NCBI GenBank assembly: GCA_039980455.1
Contig: JBDXCG010000004.1
Coordinates: 248,001 to 312,000 of the forward strand
DNA length: 64,000 nucleotides
DNA from: CALINF01 sp039980455
GTDB taxonomy: Bacteria; Pseudomonadota; Gammaproteobacteria; Pseudomonadales; Halieaceae
Direction of reading: 5' to 3'
Shown here piece after piece: positions 1 through 9,337 of the stretch. The notes under the pieces were generated by a model. That model worked only from the letters and a program-made list of their open reading frames with translations, did not search any database and was not told the origin of the DNA. The position numbers and the translations under genes are program-made. Every line of letters starts with the position of its first letter. The stretch's first letter is position 1.

Positions 1-1014
1 CGCAAACAACCCTTGGAGGCTGGGCTCTCGCCAGCCCTTGTATCAGCTGTTGAACAGACGCTCACAGCGGGTAAGCAGGTACTACTGTTTCTCAATCGCC
101 GTGGGTTCGCGCCCAGTCTGCAGTGTCATGACTGTGGCTGGGTTGCACAATGTAAATCCTGCGATGCGCGCTTTACGGTTCACCGACGGCAGCGGCAATT
201 GCGTTGCCATCACTGCGGTGCCAAAACCGGCCTGCCGGAGCGTTGTGGGGATTGCCATAGTGGCCATCTACTCACCTACGGCCTAGGCACGGAGCAAGCC
301 GAGGACTTTCTCACAGGCCGATTCGCGGCGTGGCCGATAGAGCGCGTCGACAGCGACTCCATGCAAAGTCGAACCGCCATGTCCGAACTGGTGGACCGCA
401 TAAACACTGGCCAGCCATGCATCCTACTAGGCACTCAGATGCTGACCAAAGGCCATCACTTCACAGGTCTTGGACTCGTCGGTGTAATCGACGCAGATGC
501 ATTGATGTTTAGCCCCGATTTTCGTGGCGAAGAGCGCATGGCACAGCTACTTACCCAAGTGGCCGGCAGGGCGGGTCGAGGAACCACACCGGGTCGAGTG
601 TTATTGCAGACCCATCATCCGGATCACCCGGCGCTCCAGGCCATGCTAAAAGATAGTTATCATGATCGGGCTAAAGCATTGCTCGCGCAGCGCGAGGCCA
701 CCGGCATGCCTCCCTTTGGTCATCTGCTGATTCTGCGCTGCGACAGCGTGAATGCTCAGGCCGGTGAGACCTTCCTCGCCAACGTCAGACGTCTGACCGC
801 ACCGGCTGTGCCTAAGAACGTGTCGATGCTGGGTCCGTTTCCATCGGCTATGCCACGCCGGGCGGGAAGATACCGTTTACAGCTGCTTGCGCGCGCGGAT
901 TCTCGAGCAGCTATACAGCAGGTGGCACAAGAGCTGGTCTGGCATGCGCAGCAGCAAAAGAGCAGCGGTAACTTGAAGTGGAGTATCGATATTGATCCCC
1001 TGGAGATACTGTAA
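1..1014 (+). CDS. priA: Primosomal protein N' (PriA helicase), 3' part only
   Basis: This is the C-terminal 337 residues of PriA, the superfamily 2 helicase that reloads the replisome at stalled forks; the start lies before the window, and the frame is open from base 1. Near fragment residues 42-85 there are four Cys-x2-Cys pairs, the zinc-binding module specific to PriA. Downstream are helicase motifs V and VI (GTQMLTKGHHF and QVAGRAGRG). The fragment runs to the natural stop. It sits upstream of argS, as in many gammaproteobacteria. The family assignment is secure; only the N-terminal DNA-binding and Walker parts are unseen. Confidence 0.96.
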   Translation, partial: RKQPLEAGLSPALVSAVEQTLTAGKQVLLFLNRRGFAPSLQCHDCGWVAQCKSCDARFTVHRRQRQLRCHHCGAKTGLPERCGDCHSGHLLTYGLGTEQAEDFLTGRFAAWPIERVDSDSMQSRTAMSELVDRINTGQPCILLGTQMLTKGHHFTGLGLVGVIDADALMFSPDFRGEERMAQLLTQVAGRAGRGTTPGRVLLQTHHPDHPALQAMLKDSYHDRAKALLAQREATGMPPFGHLLILRCDSVNAQAGETFLANVRRLTAPAVPKNVSMLGPFPSAMPRRAGRYRLQLLARADSRAAIQQVAQELVWHAQQQKSSGNLKWSIDIDPLEIL

Positions 1015-1137
1015 TTCTTACTGCCTGGCTTCTGGTGTTAAGACTTGCAACCGGAGATAATAAAACCTCGTCAGGTAGCTGATGCATTGCTTCAGTACTG
1101 ACCATGCCTAACAGACAAATCAGGTGACACTACCCGA

Positions 1138-2823
1138 ATGAAGCAAGAAATCGCCCAGTTGATCCAGCAAGCACTGGATGCACTGGTCGCCGCAGAGCGT
1201 TTGCCCGGCGATATCAGCCCAACTATTGCTCTGGATCGTACGCGCGACAAGGCCCATGGTGACTACGCCAGCAATATCGCACTAACCCTTGCAAAACCCG
1301 CGCGTATGAACCCGCGGGAAATCGCAGGGTTGATTTGCGAGGCCTTGCCGCAAGCAGATTTTCTGGACAAAACCGAGGTCGCCGGCCCCGGCTTCATTAA
1401 CTTCTTCGTTACCCAGACCAGCAGTCAGGCCGTTGTCGAGAAAATCATCGAAGCGGGCGAGCTCTTTGGTCACAACAAAGATGGAGAAGGTCGAAAGCTT
1501 CAGGTGGAGTTTGTATCTGCCAACCCCACTGGCCCGCTTCATGTGGGTCACGGCCGAGGCGCGGCGGTTGGCGATTCACTCTGCCGACTTCTGGCAGCAA
1601 CGGGCTGGGATGTTTCAAGCGAGTTCTATTACAACGATGCCGGCCAACAGATTTCCAACCTAGCGCTTTCTGTACAGGCTCGCTGCAAAGGCCTTGGGCC
1701 GGAAGATGAAAGCTGGCCAGAGGATGGCTATAAAGGTGGCTACATCGGCGAGGTTGCCAGCAGCTATCTAGCCGGCGATCGGATTGACGCACAAGACCAG
1801 CATGTGACAGGCGCGGCGGATCCCGATGACCTCGACGCCATTCGCCAGTTCGCCGTTGCCTACTTGCGCCGCGAACAGGACCTTGATCTCAAGGCGTTTG
1901 ACGTCCATTTCGATATCTACTTTCTCGAGTCATCCCTATACAACTCAGGAGAGGTAGAGTCGACGGTTGCAGCACTTATCGCGGGCGGCCACACCTACGA
2001 GCAGGACGGCGCGCTCTGGCTGCGCACAACGGACTTTGGCGATGACAAAGACCGCGTTATGCGCAAGAGTGAAGGCGGCTACACCTATTTCTTGCCCGAC
2101 GTTGCCTATCATCTGAATAAATGGAATCGCGGCTTCGGACGTGTCATCAATGAACAAGGTGCAGATCATCACAGCACTGTCACCCGCGTGCGTGCGGGGC
2201 TACAAGCGTTGAACCAAGCCATACCCGAGGGTTGGCCAGACTACGTGCTACATCAGATGGTCACAGTGATGCGTAATGGAGAGGAAGTAAAACTCTCCAA
2301 GCGTGCGGGTAGTTATGTGACCTTGCGTGATCTGATTGATGAAGTTGGCCGCGATGCGACTCGCTACTTTCTGGTGGCTAGAGCGCCAAGCTCACAGATC
2401 ACATTTGATATCGACCTGGCCCTGTCGCAGAGTAACGACAATCCGGTGTATTACATCCAGTATGCGCACGCCAGGGTTTGCAGCATGTTACGCAAGGTAC
2501 GAGACGAACAAGGCGAGTGGTCTGCACAAGCAGGTGTCGCCCACCTTGGCTTGTTGACCGAGGAGGCCGAGAAGACCTTGATGCGCCGCCTGGATCGCTT
2601 TCCAGAGGTCGTTGCTAACGCCGCCAGCCAAAGTGAGCCTCATACCATTGCCACCTATTTGCGCGAGCTCTCAGGAGAGTTTCACACCTACTACAATGCA
2701 CACAAGATGCTGATAGACGATAAATCTTTGCGCGATGCTAGGCTTACGCTCAGTGAGGCCGTCCGGCAGGTCATAGCCAATGGGCTGACACTGTTGGGCG
2801 TTTCTGCACCGGAGTCGATGTAA
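1138..2823 (+). CDS. argS: Arginyl-tRNA synthetase
   Basis: Class I aminoacyl-tRNA synthetase that charges tRNA-Arg in the cytosol. The protein is 561 residues, a normal length. It has the N-terminal additional domain typical of ArgRS, a HIGH-type motif (HVGH, residues 135-138) after the family signature VEFVSANPTGP, and a KMSKS-like stretch (VKLSKRAGS) followed by the DALR anticodon-binding domain at the C-terminus (QYAHARVCSM region). The ATG start is preceded by an AGGTGA-like ribosome site. The stop is 3 bases before the SPOR gene, so the two are probably co-transcribed. Confidence 0.98.
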   Translation: MKQEIAQLIQQALDALVAAERLPGDISPTIALDRTRDKAHGDYASNIALTLAKPARMNPREIAGLICEALPQADFLDKTEVAGPGFINFFVTQTSSQAVVEKIIEAGELFGHNKDGEGRKLQVEFVSANPTGPLHVGHGRGAAVGDSLCRLLAATGWDVSSEFYYNDAGQQISNLALSVQARCKGLGPEDESWPEDGYKGGYIGEVASSYLAGDRIDAQDQHVTGAADPDDLDAIRQFAVAYLRREQDLDLKAFDVHFDIYFLESSLYNSGEVESTVAALIAGGHTYEQDGALWLRTTDFGDDKDRVMRKSEGGYTYFLPDVAYHLNKWNRGFGRVINEQGADHHSTVTRVRAGLQALNQAIPEGWPDYVLHQMVTVMRNGEEVKLSKRAGSYVTLRDLIDEVGRDATRYFLVARAPSSQITFDIDLALSQSNDNPVYYIQYAHARVCSMLRKVRDEQGEWSAQAGVAHLGLLTEEAEKTLMRRLDRFPEVVANAASQSEPHTIATYLRELSGEFHTYYNAHKMLIDDKSLRDARLTLSEAVRQVIANGLTLLGVSAPESM

Positions 2824-2826
2824 GTA

Positions 2827-3411
2827 ATGCCAAAAGACTACGCCAAGGGACGCAAAGCACCCGCTAAAAAGCCGGCACGTAAGCCTGCTGCGCGAAAAGC
2901 ACCAGCACGTAAAAGTGCGCAATCTCACTCGGCAAGCCCCTTCAAGTGGTACAGCGGCGGCGTTCTCACCGGTGTATTTCTGTGCTTCATCGCGTACCTG
3001 GCTACCTTGCCAGCACAGCAGCCTGGGCAAAGCGTCCAATCGGCCCCCACCCTCGGCAACAGCGCAGATCCGGCTCCACCCAAACCGGAGTTCAGCTTTT
3101 ATACTCTACTGCCCGAGGCTACTTTGGATGTAGAGGTAGATCCGGCAGATGTCGCACCAGCACGAGGTACTGCCAGCAGCGATCAATACATCTTGCAGGC
3201 CGGTTCTTTTCGCCAGCGCGAAGATGCCGACCGGCGTCGCGCGGAGCTTATACTCCTAGGGCTCGACCCCAAAGTTGAAGAAAGCAGCGGCGATAATGGC
3301 CGCTGGTTCCGCGTCTATCTCGGCCCATTCGATTCTCGCTCCAAGGTAGCCAAGGCGCGAAGTCTGACCGCTGCTCAGGATATCGATACCTTGCTGCTCA
3401 AGCGCGGCTAG
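2827..3411 (+). CDS. SPOR-domain membrane protein, FtsN-like
   Basis: A 194-residue bitopic inner-membrane protein. It has a short cytoplasmic tail very rich in Lys, Ala, Pro and Arg (residues 1-38), one membrane helix (about 41-60), a Pro-rich periplasmic linker, and a C-terminal SPOR domain (about 117-194, YILQAGSFRQREDADRRRAEL and WFRVYLGPF). SPOR domains bind glycan strands stripped of stem peptides at the septum. The position between argS and hslV is where pseudomonads carry an FtsN-like gene, so a cell-division role is likely. It is shorter than E. coli FtsN, so I leave the symbol empty. Confidence 0.88.
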   Translation: MPKDYAKGRKAPAKKPARKPAARKAPARKSAQSHSASPFKWYSGGVLTGVFLCFIAYLATLPAQQPGQSVQSAPTLGNSADPAPPKPEFSFYTLLPEATLDVEVDPADVAPARGTASSDQYILQAGSFRQREDADRRRAELILLGLDPKVEESSGDNGRWFRVYLGPFDSRSKVAKARSLTAAQDIDTLLLKRG

Positions 3412-3429
3412 CACCGACCCGCCCGGGGG

Positions 3430-3457
3430 CTTGAAATCCCCTGGGGCGCACCCATAT
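3430..3457 (+). promoter_or_regulatory. Sigma32 (heat-shock) type promoter of hslVU
   Basis: CTTGAAA at 3430-3436 is followed by a 13-base spacer and ACCCATAT at 3450-3457. This matches the RpoH consensus (CTTGAAA, 13-15 bases, CCCCATnT) with one mismatch in the -10 box. It lies 36 bases before the GTG of hslV, in the only real gap of this gene run. HslVU is a known RpoH regulon member. Inferred from sequence only. Confidence 0.8.
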
Positions 3458-3492
3458 CTTCCTAACACCCCAAAACCACAGGAGATTCGCTA

Positions 3493-4032
3493 GTGGAACA
3501 GTTTCGAGGCACCACCATATTGTCGGTGCGGCGTGGCAGTAGTGTGGTCATTGGGGGAGACGGCCAGGTTTCCATGGGAAACACCGTAATGAAAGGCAAT
3601 GCCCGTAAAGTTCGCCGACTATACAAAGATCAGGTATTGGCTGGTTTCGCAGGTGGTACCGCCGATGCCTTCACCCTCTTCGAACTGTTTGAAGCCCAGC
3701 TAGACAAGCACCAGGGGCACTTGGTGCGTGCAGCCGTTGAACTGGCAAAGGCGTGGCGTAGCGAGCGCAGCTTGCGACAGTTGGAGGCGCTGCTAGTGGT
3801 CGCCGACAAAGAGACCTCATTGGTAATCTCCGGTAACGGCGATGTCATCGAACCCGAGAATAATCTGATTGCGATTGGCTCTGGCGGGGCATTTGCCCAG
3901 GCCGCAGCCCAAGCACTTTACGACAACACAGAACTGGAGGCGCGAGCCATTGTGGAGAAGGGTCTCTCGATTGCCGGCGATATCTGTATCTATACCAACC
4001 ACAACCAAACCATCGAACAACTGGATTATTAA
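3493..4032 (+). CDS. hslV: ATP-dependent protease peptidase subunit HslV
   Basis: Threonine peptidase that forms the double hexamer core of the HslUV (ClpQY) protease, degrading misfolded cytosolic proteins. The 179-residue protein begins MEQFRGTT; the catalytic nucleophile should be Thr7 after removal of six residues, because TTILSVRR aligns with the mature E. coli N-terminus. Conserved blocks include GDGQVSMGNTVMKGNARKVR, FAGGTADAFTLFE and IAGDICIYTN. The start is GTG, with CAGGAG 9 bases upstream. The stop is 6 bases before hslU, so the pair forms an operon driven by the sigma32-type promoter at 3430-3457. Confidence 0.97.
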   Translation: MEQFRGTTILSVRRGSSVVIGGDGQVSMGNTVMKGNARKVRRLYKDQVLAGFAGGTADAFTLFELFEAQLDKHQGHLVRAAVELAKAWRSERSLRQLEALLVVADKETSLVISGNGDVIEPENNLIAIGSGGAFAQAAAQALYDNTELEARAIVEKGLSIAGDICIYTNHNQTIEQLDY

Positions 4033-4038
4033 ACCATC

Positions 4039-5361
4039 ATGTCCAACATGACTCCCCGTGAAATCGTACACGAACTCGACCGACACATAATCGGCCAGAA
4101 TGACGCCAAACGCGCCGTTGCCATTGCACTGCGCAACCGCTGGCGTCGTATGCAATTGCCTGAAGATATGCGTGCGGAAATCACACCCAAGAATATTCTG
4201 ATGATCGGACCCACCGGCGTCGGTAAGACAGAAATCGCACGCCGTTTGTCCAAACTGGCCAACGCGCCGTTCGTAAAGGTAGAAGCGACCAAGTTCACCG
4301 AGGTGGGCTATGTGGGGCGCGATGTCGAATCGATCGTTCGCGACCTGGTCGATGTCTCCATCAAAATGCATCGAGAGCAAGAGATGGAGCGCGTACGCTT
4401 CAGAGCAGAGGAAGCTGCCGAAGAGCGTATTTTGGATATCCTGCTACCCGCCGCACGTGATACTGAAGGCGAGAAAAACTCCAGCACCCGGCAGCTACTG
4501 CGTAAAAAGCTACGTGAAGGGGACCTGGATGACAAAGAGATAGATGTGGAGCTCTCTAGCACCGCTTCCAACATGGAGATTATGGCTCCCCCGGGTATGG
4601 AGGAGATGACTAATCAGCTACAAAGCATGTTTTCAAACATGTCCCGACAGCAAAAGAAGAACACCAAGCTGAGCGTCAAGGCGGCGTTTCAAGCCTTGTG
4701 TGAAGAAGAAGCGGCGCGCATGGTGAACGAGGATGACCTGAAACAACAGGCCGTTGCCGCAGCCGAACAGAACGGAATTGTGTTCATCGATGAGTTGGAT
4801 AAGGTCGCCAAGCGCAGTGAAGGGGCTGGCGCAGACGTGTCACGTGAAGGTGTACAACGCGACCTGCTACCCCTGATAGAAGGTTCTACAGTCACCACCA
4901 AACACGGCATGATCAAGACTGACCATATCCTGTTCATCGCATCGGGCGCTTTCCACCTAGCCAAACCGTCTGATCTTATCCCAGAATTACAGGGTCGCCT
5001 GCCAATACGTGTAGAGCTCTCCTCATTGACACCGAACGACTTCGAAAGAATTCTCACCGAACCCAAAGCGTCCTTGACCGAACAGTACCAGGCGCTTCTT
5101 GCCACCGAGGGCATGGACGTAGAATTTACCGAAGACGGCTTGCGGCGCATCGCCGAAACCGCCTGGCAAGTAAACGAGAAAACCGAAAACATCGGAGCCC
5201 GCCGCCTGCATACCGTGATGGAACGATTGCTGGATCAAGCCTCATTTGGTGCCACTGATGCTGGCCTGCAAGACAAGGCGCTGATAGTCGATGCCCACTA
5301 TGTTGATCAGCAGTTGGGTGAACTCAGTGCAGACGAAGACCTGTCTCGATTCATCCTGTAA
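4039..5361 (+). CDS. hslU: HslUV protease ATPase subunit HslU
   Basis: AAA+ unfoldase (440 residues) that feeds substrates into HslV. Walker A is GPTGVGKT at residues 57-64; Walker B is VFIDELDK near residue 250. Between them lies the HslU-specific intermediate domain (about 110-235), rich in charged residues. The C-terminus is DLSRFIL, the tail that docks between HslV subunits and activates the peptidase. Sensor 2 (TENIGARRLHTVME) is present. It follows hslV with a 6-base gap in the same heat-shock operon. Confidence 0.98.
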   Translation: MSNMTPREIVHELDRHIIGQNDAKRAVAIALRNRWRRMQLPEDMRAEITPKNILMIGPTGVGKTEIARRLSKLANAPFVKVEATKFTEVGYVGRDVESIVRDLVDVSIKMHREQEMERVRFRAEEAAEERILDILLPAARDTEGEKNSSTRQLLRKKLREGDLDDKEIDVELSSTASNMEIMAPPGMEEMTNQLQSMFSNMSRQQKKNTKLSVKAAFQALCEEEAARMVNEDDLKQQAVAAAEQNGIVFIDELDKVAKRSEGAGADVSREGVQRDLLPLIEGSTVTTKHGMIKTDHILFIASGAFHLAKPSDLIPELQGRLPIRVELSSLTPNDFERILTEPKASLTEQYQALLATEGMDVEFTEDGLRRIAETAWQVNEKTENIGARRLHTVMERLLDQASFGATDAGLQDKALIVDAHYVDQQLGELSADEDLSRFIL

Positions 5362-5387
5362 TCCTGAGCGCTTAGAGGCGACTACAC

Positions 5388-5765
5388 ATGCAACCCACTG
5401 ACATTCAGTATCGTCGTCAATCACGCGTGTTGTCCCTGCACTACGCCGATGGCCAGCAATTTAATCTCACTGCTGAGTTTCTGCGGGTTTACTCCCCGTC
5501 GGCAGAGGTACGGGGTCATGGCTCTGGACAAGAAGTGCTACAGACGGGAAAGGCAAACGTTGGCATAAAGAACATCAAGCCAGTTGGGCACTACGCCATA
5601 CAACTCGTATTCGATGATGGACACGACACTGGTCTTTATTCCTGGGACTATCTGCTCGAACTGGCCCTTCATCACGCATCACGCTGGCAAGATTACCTGC
5701 AGCGCATTGAGGAGGCAGGAGCCACCCGCGATCCAGATGAACAGGTGATTCAATTCGACCCATGA
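5388..5765 (+). CDS. DUF971 family protein (GBBH-like N-terminal domain)
   Basis: A 125-residue protein that consists almost entirely of the DUF971 domain, the small beta-rich fold also found at the N-terminus of gamma-butyrobetaine hydroxylase. Typical stretches are LSLHYADGQQFNLTAEFLR near the start and GLYSWDYLLELA near residue 85. The related eukaryotic domain binds zinc; here I do not see a full cysteine set, so no metal is claimed. It follows hslVU by 26 bases, the position it holds in Pseudomonas. The function is not established. Confidence 0.85.
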   Translation: MQPTDIQYRRQSRVLSLHYADGQQFNLTAEFLRVYSPSAEVRGHGSGQEVLQTGKANVGIKNIKPVGHYAIQLVFDDGHDTGLYSWDYLLELALHHASRWQDYLQRIEEAGATRDPDEQVIQFDP

Positions 5766-5829
5766 ACAATGCCTGACCGCGGAGCCCCGGCGCGCTACAA
5801 TGGTGGGCTGCAAACGCCGCGGAGGCTTT

Positions 5830-6579
5830 ATGAGCGACAAAGACACTACGCACTTCGGCTACCAGGAAGTGGACAAAACTGACAAGGCCAGCCTCGTAGC
5901 AGGCGTTTTCCATTCCGTAGCGGCTCGCTACGACCTGATGAATGACTTGATGTCCGGCGGCATTCACCGCATCTGGAAACGCTTCACGATCGAGTTAAGC
6001 GGCGTGCGCCAGGGAGACAGCGTCCTGGACATCGCCGGTGGCACAGGTGATTTGGCAGCCAAGTTCGCACGCATTGTTGGTGGCGATGGCCGAGTCGTAC
6101 TTGCAGATATTAACGAATCGATGCTGCAGGTAGGTCGCGACAAGCTGCTCGACACGGGCCAGATTAGCAATATCGAGTTCGTGCAGGCCGACGCGCAATA
6201 CCTTCCCTTTCCGGAAAATAGCTTCGATTGCATCACCATCGCCTTCGGCCTGCGCAATGTGACTGACAAAGATAAGGCATTACGCTCGATGCTACGCGTA
6301 CTCAAGCCTGGCGGTAGGCTGTTGGTGCTCGAGTTCTCTAAGCCACAGAACGAACTACTCAGCCGCGCGTACGACACCTACTCGTTCAAAATGCTGCCTT
6401 TCATGGGCAAGTTGGTTGCCAACGACAGCGAAAGCTACAAGTATCTGGCTGAATCCATAAGAATGCACCCCGACCAGGACACATTGCTCGACATGCTGGA
6501 GGACGCCGGTTTTACCAACTGTAACTTCCACGACCTGACCGGCGGCATTGTTGCTCTGCATCGGGGCGTTAAGCCCTGA
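5830..6579 (+). CDS. ubiE: Ubiquinone/menaquinone C-methyltransferase UbiE
   Basis: S-adenosylmethionine-dependent methyltransferase of ubiquinone synthesis, adding the C-2 methyl group of the benzoquinol ring. The 249-residue protein has motif I LDIAGGTGDLA (67-77), FGLRNVTDKDKAL, and the C-terminal LTGGIVALHRG typical of UbiE. An ATG 30 bases further up is in frame, but GGAGG lies 5 bases before the ATG at 5830 and the family begins here (MSDKDTTHFGYQ). It is followed after one base by ubiJ and then ubiB, so the three form one ubiquinone operon. Confidence 0.97.
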   Translation: MSDKDTTHFGYQEVDKTDKASLVAGVFHSVAARYDLMNDLMSGGIHRIWKRFTIELSGVRQGDSVLDIAGGTGDLAAKFARIVGGDGRVVLADINESMLQVGRDKLLDTGQISNIEFVQADAQYLPFPENSFDCITIAFGLRNVTDKDKALRSMLRVLKPGGRLLVLEFSKPQNELLSRAYDTYSFKMLPFMGKLVANDSESYKYLAESIRMHPDQDTLLDMLEDAGFTNCNFHDLTGGIVALHRGVKP

Positions 6580-6580
6580 C

Positions 6581-7222
6581 ATGAACCAATTGATAAGCCC
6601 CACGCTCCATACCGCCGCAATGGCGGCACTGGAAGGCGCCGCCAATCAGGCTTTGCAATTAGCTACAGAGGCAAGAGCTGAACTCACTGAGCTCGATGGA
6701 TGCGTGTTCGCGCTCGAGTGCACCAGCCCGGAAATAGAAGTATTTGTGCAGCCGCTACAGGGCGAACTCCGGCTGATGGGTGTCTACGATGGCGCCGTAA
6801 CAACACGAGTAAGAGGAAGTGCATCGGACTTCACTGCGCTTGCGACCGCGGCAGATCCAGCTTCATCACTCATCAATGGCGAGCTGGAGCTTGAAGGCGA
6901 GAGTGCTCCCCTAATCGAGCTACAGCACATCATCAGCAGGCTGGACCTCGACTGGGAAGCGCCATTGGTGAATACGCTGGGAGATGTCGCCGGACACCAG
7001 TTGGCTCAGATGCTCCGGTCTGGCTTTAGCTGGGGTCAGCAGGCTGGCACCAATCTGGGCAGACAACTCGATGAGTTTATCCACGAGGAAGCACGATTAA
7101 GCCCACCCAGGCTAGAGCTTGAAGACTTTTACGGCGACGTTCAGGATCTGGCGCTACGAGTTGACCGTCTGGAATCTCGCATGGCCCGTTTGAAGAAGCG
7201 GCTGCAAGTCGAGGGCATCTGA
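6581..7222 (+). CDS. ubiJ: Ubiquinone biosynthesis accessory factor UbiJ (SCP2 domain)
   Basis: A 213-residue lipid-binding accessory protein of aerobic ubiquinone synthesis; with UbiK it helps hold the hydrophobic intermediates in the Ubi complex. The N-terminal half is an SCP2 sterol-carrier-like domain (about 15-110). The C-terminal half is helical and ends in a heptad-like stretch (VDRLESRMARLKKRLQ), suiting UbiK binding. I chose the ATG one base after the ubiE stop; a TTG inside ubiE is less likely. Its stop TGA shares a base with the ATG of ubiB, so translation is probably coupled. Confidence 0.92.
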   Translation: MNQLISPTLHTAAMAALEGAANQALQLATEARAELTELDGCVFALECTSPEIEVFVQPLQGELRLMGVYDGAVTTRVRGSASDFTALATAADPASSLINGELELEGESAPLIELQHIISRLDLDWEAPLVNTLGDVAGHQLAQMLRSGFSWGQQAGTNLGRQLDEFIHEEARLSPPRLELEDFYGDVQDLALRVDRLESRMARLKKRLQVEGI

Positions 7223-8871
7223 TGTCTAGGCTGACCCGTCTGGGAAAAATTCTGCGCACTGTGGGTCGCTATCGCCTCGATGAGTTTATTGATGTAGATG
7301 GGTTGCGCCCGAGCGCTCGATGGGCGCTGCGCTTGTCCCCTTGGCGACTGTGGCCAGTACCCTCGGGAAGTCGCGGCGAGCGACTGCGCCTGACCCTGGA
7401 GGAACTGGGACCCGTATTTATAAAATTCGGCCAGCTATTATCCACCCGCAGAGATTTGCTACCTGAGGATATCGCTGACGAGTTAGCGCGCCTGCAGGAT
7501 GATGTGCCGCCATTCTGCGAAGATCTCTCGATTGAGTTGATTGAGCAGGGACTTGGCAAGCCCATCGACCAGCTCTTTGCCCACTTTGAAAGAACACCGA
7601 TGGCGTCAGCATCCGTCGCTCAAGTTCACGCCGCCAAGCTACACGAAGGTCACGACGTGGTAGTGAAAGTGGTGCGTCCGGATATCGAGCCTGTTATCCG
7701 CCAGGACATCGCCCTTCTCTACACACTGGCACGCCTTGTGGAGAAACTGTTACCCGACGGCAAGCGACTGCGCCCCGTTGAAGTTGTTGCCGATTACGAA
7801 ACCACTATCTTGGATGAATTGGATCTGGGCCGCGAGGCCGCAAATGCTTCACAGCTGCGCAGGAACTTTGAAGGCAGCAAGCTCGTGTACGTGCCCAATG
7901 TTTACTGGGACTATACCTGCCGCACCGTTTTCACCATGGAACGTATCTCCGGCGTCCCGGTAACAGATCTCGACACTTTGCGCAGCAGCGGCACAGACTT
8001 GAAGCTATTGGCCGAACGCGGCGTTGAGATATTTTTTACCCAGGTATTCAGGGACAGCTTCTTTCATGCTGATATGCATCCCGGCAACATCTTTGTAGAC
8101 ATCACAGATCCCGCAGACCCTGGCTATATTGCCATTGATTGCGCCATCGTCGGCAGCTTGAGTGATGCAGATCAGTACTACCTGGCGCGCAACCTGCTGG
8201 GTGTCTTTCGACGTGATTATCGAGAGGTGGCGCAGCTACACGTAGAGTGCGGCTGGGTACCACCAGATACCCGAGTGCAGGACTTCGAATCTGCCATGCG
8301 CGCCGTTTGCGAACCTGTATTCGAACGTCCACTGTCTGAAATCTCCTTCGGCCATTTACTCATCTACCTGTTTCAAACCGCGCGACGATTCAACATGGAA
8401 GTACAACCATCCATGGTTTTGCTGCAAAAAACCCTGCTGAACATTGAGGGGTTAGGACGCCAGCTGTATCCGCAATTGAATCTGTGGGACACCGCGCAGC
8501 CATTTCTGGAGAACTGGGTTACCGAGCGCTACTCGCCCCAAAATATACTAAAGCGACTGCAGCGGCATGCGCCCTCATGGTTGGAGCAGCTGCCCCAGGT
8601 ACCCGATGCGGTGTTGGACAATCTGCAAAGTGCTCGCGAGCGAGAATTGCAGTTTCAGGCGCAACAGAATCAACAGGAAGAGCAACGCAAACAGCGCTCA
8701 ATCATAGACCGTCGGCGCAAGCGTTCGGTACTGGCCGCCGTCGCCTGTGTTTTTGCAGCACTAATGGCACTCCCCAATGGCACAGCGTTGGTCACCCAAA
8801 TCCCCCCAATCAGCTGGCTCCTGGGTGCAGCCGCTGTTGCTCTGCTATGGCCAGGCTCCTCGGGAGACTGA
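7222..8871 (+). CDS. ubiB: Ubiquinone biosynthesis protein UbiB (atypical kinase/ATPase)
   Basis: A 549-residue member of the UbiB/ADCK atypical protein-kinase-like family, needed for ubiquinone synthesis, probably as an ATPase that releases intermediates from the membrane. The KxGQ signature KFGQ is at residues 68-71, and the Ala-rich loop MASASVAQVHA at 127-137 replaces the usual Gly-rich loop. The catalytic region HADMHPGNIFVD is present. The C-terminus has two predicted membrane helices (about 500-545) after a charged linker. It overlaps ubiJ by one base. Confidence 0.97.
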   Translation: MSRLTRLGKILRTVGRYRLDEFIDVDGLRPSARWALRLSPWRLWPVPSGSRGERLRLTLEELGPVFIKFGQLLSTRRDLLPEDIADELARLQDDVPPFCEDLSIELIEQGLGKPIDQLFAHFERTPMASASVAQVHAAKLHEGHDVVVKVVRPDIEPVIRQDIALLYTLARLVEKLLPDGKRLRPVEVVADYETTILDELDLGREAANASQLRRNFEGSKLVYVPNVYWDYTCRTVFTMERISGVPVTDLDTLRSSGTDLKLLAERGVEIFFTQVFRDSFFHADMHPGNIFVDITDPADPGYIAIDCAIVGSLSDADQYYLARNLLGVFRRDYREVAQLHVECGWVPPDTRVQDFESAMRAVCEPVFERPLSEISFGHLLIYLFQTARRFNMEVQPSMVLLQKTLLNIEGLGRQLYPQLNLWDTAQPFLENWVTERYSPQNILKRLQRHAPSWLEQLPQVPDAVLDNLQSARERELQFQAQQNQQEEQRKQRSIIDRRRKRSVLAAVACVFAALMALPNGTALVTQIPPISWLLGAAAVALLWPGSSGD

Positions 8872-8923
8872 TTCCGGCCCGTGCTCACGTGTGACATAAT
8901 GCGCCTCCTTCTGTGGAGGCAGC

Positions 8924-9337
8924 ATGAAAGATACAAGCGATGCCGCTAGCGCGGTGTTAGAGCAGGTACACTGGAACGACCAAGGACTCGTACCCGCAAT
9001 AGCGCAGGACTACCGATCAGGTGAGGTCCTGATGCTGGCATGGATGAATCGGCAGGCGCTGGAACTAACACTGCACGAGAAACGCGCTGTCTACTGGTCT
9101 CGTTCCCGCAACGCATTATGGCGCAAAGGTGAATCATCCGGTCATACCCAGCGTTTGAAAGAGCTGCGACTGGATTGCGATGGCGACACGGTTCTTGTAA
9201 AGGTTGAGCAGTTGGGTGGTATCGCCTGCCATACGGGCAGGCGCAGTTGTTTTTACCTCAGGCATAATGATGGCAGCTGGGAAGTTACTGACGACATCAT
9301 CAAAACGCCCGAAGCAATCTATGGGGGCTCGGAATGA
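8924..9337 (+). CDS. hisI: Phosphoribosyl-AMP cyclohydrolase HisI
   Basis: Third step of histidine synthesis: a zinc- and magnesium-dependent enzyme that opens the adenine ring of phosphoribosyl-AMP. The 137-residue protein has LMLAWMNRQALELT, YWSRSRNALWRKGESSGH and the metal-binding GIACHTGRRSCFY. It is not fused to HisE, unlike in enterics; hisE follows with a 4-base overlap. GGAGG lies about 9 bases before the ATG. The other his genes of the window (hisBHAF) are some 47 kb away. Confidence 0.97.
   Translation: MKDTSDAASAVLEQVHWNDQGLVPAIAQDYRSGEVLMLAWMNRQALELTLHEKRAVYWSRSRNALWRKGESSGHTQRLKELRLDCDGDTVLVKVEQLGGIACHTGRRSCFYLRHNDGSWEVTDDIIKTPEAIYGGSE

Noticed and set aside
3817..4380. 187-residue minus-strand frame across hslV and hslU
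   Set aside because: It is antisense to two secure genes and matches no family.
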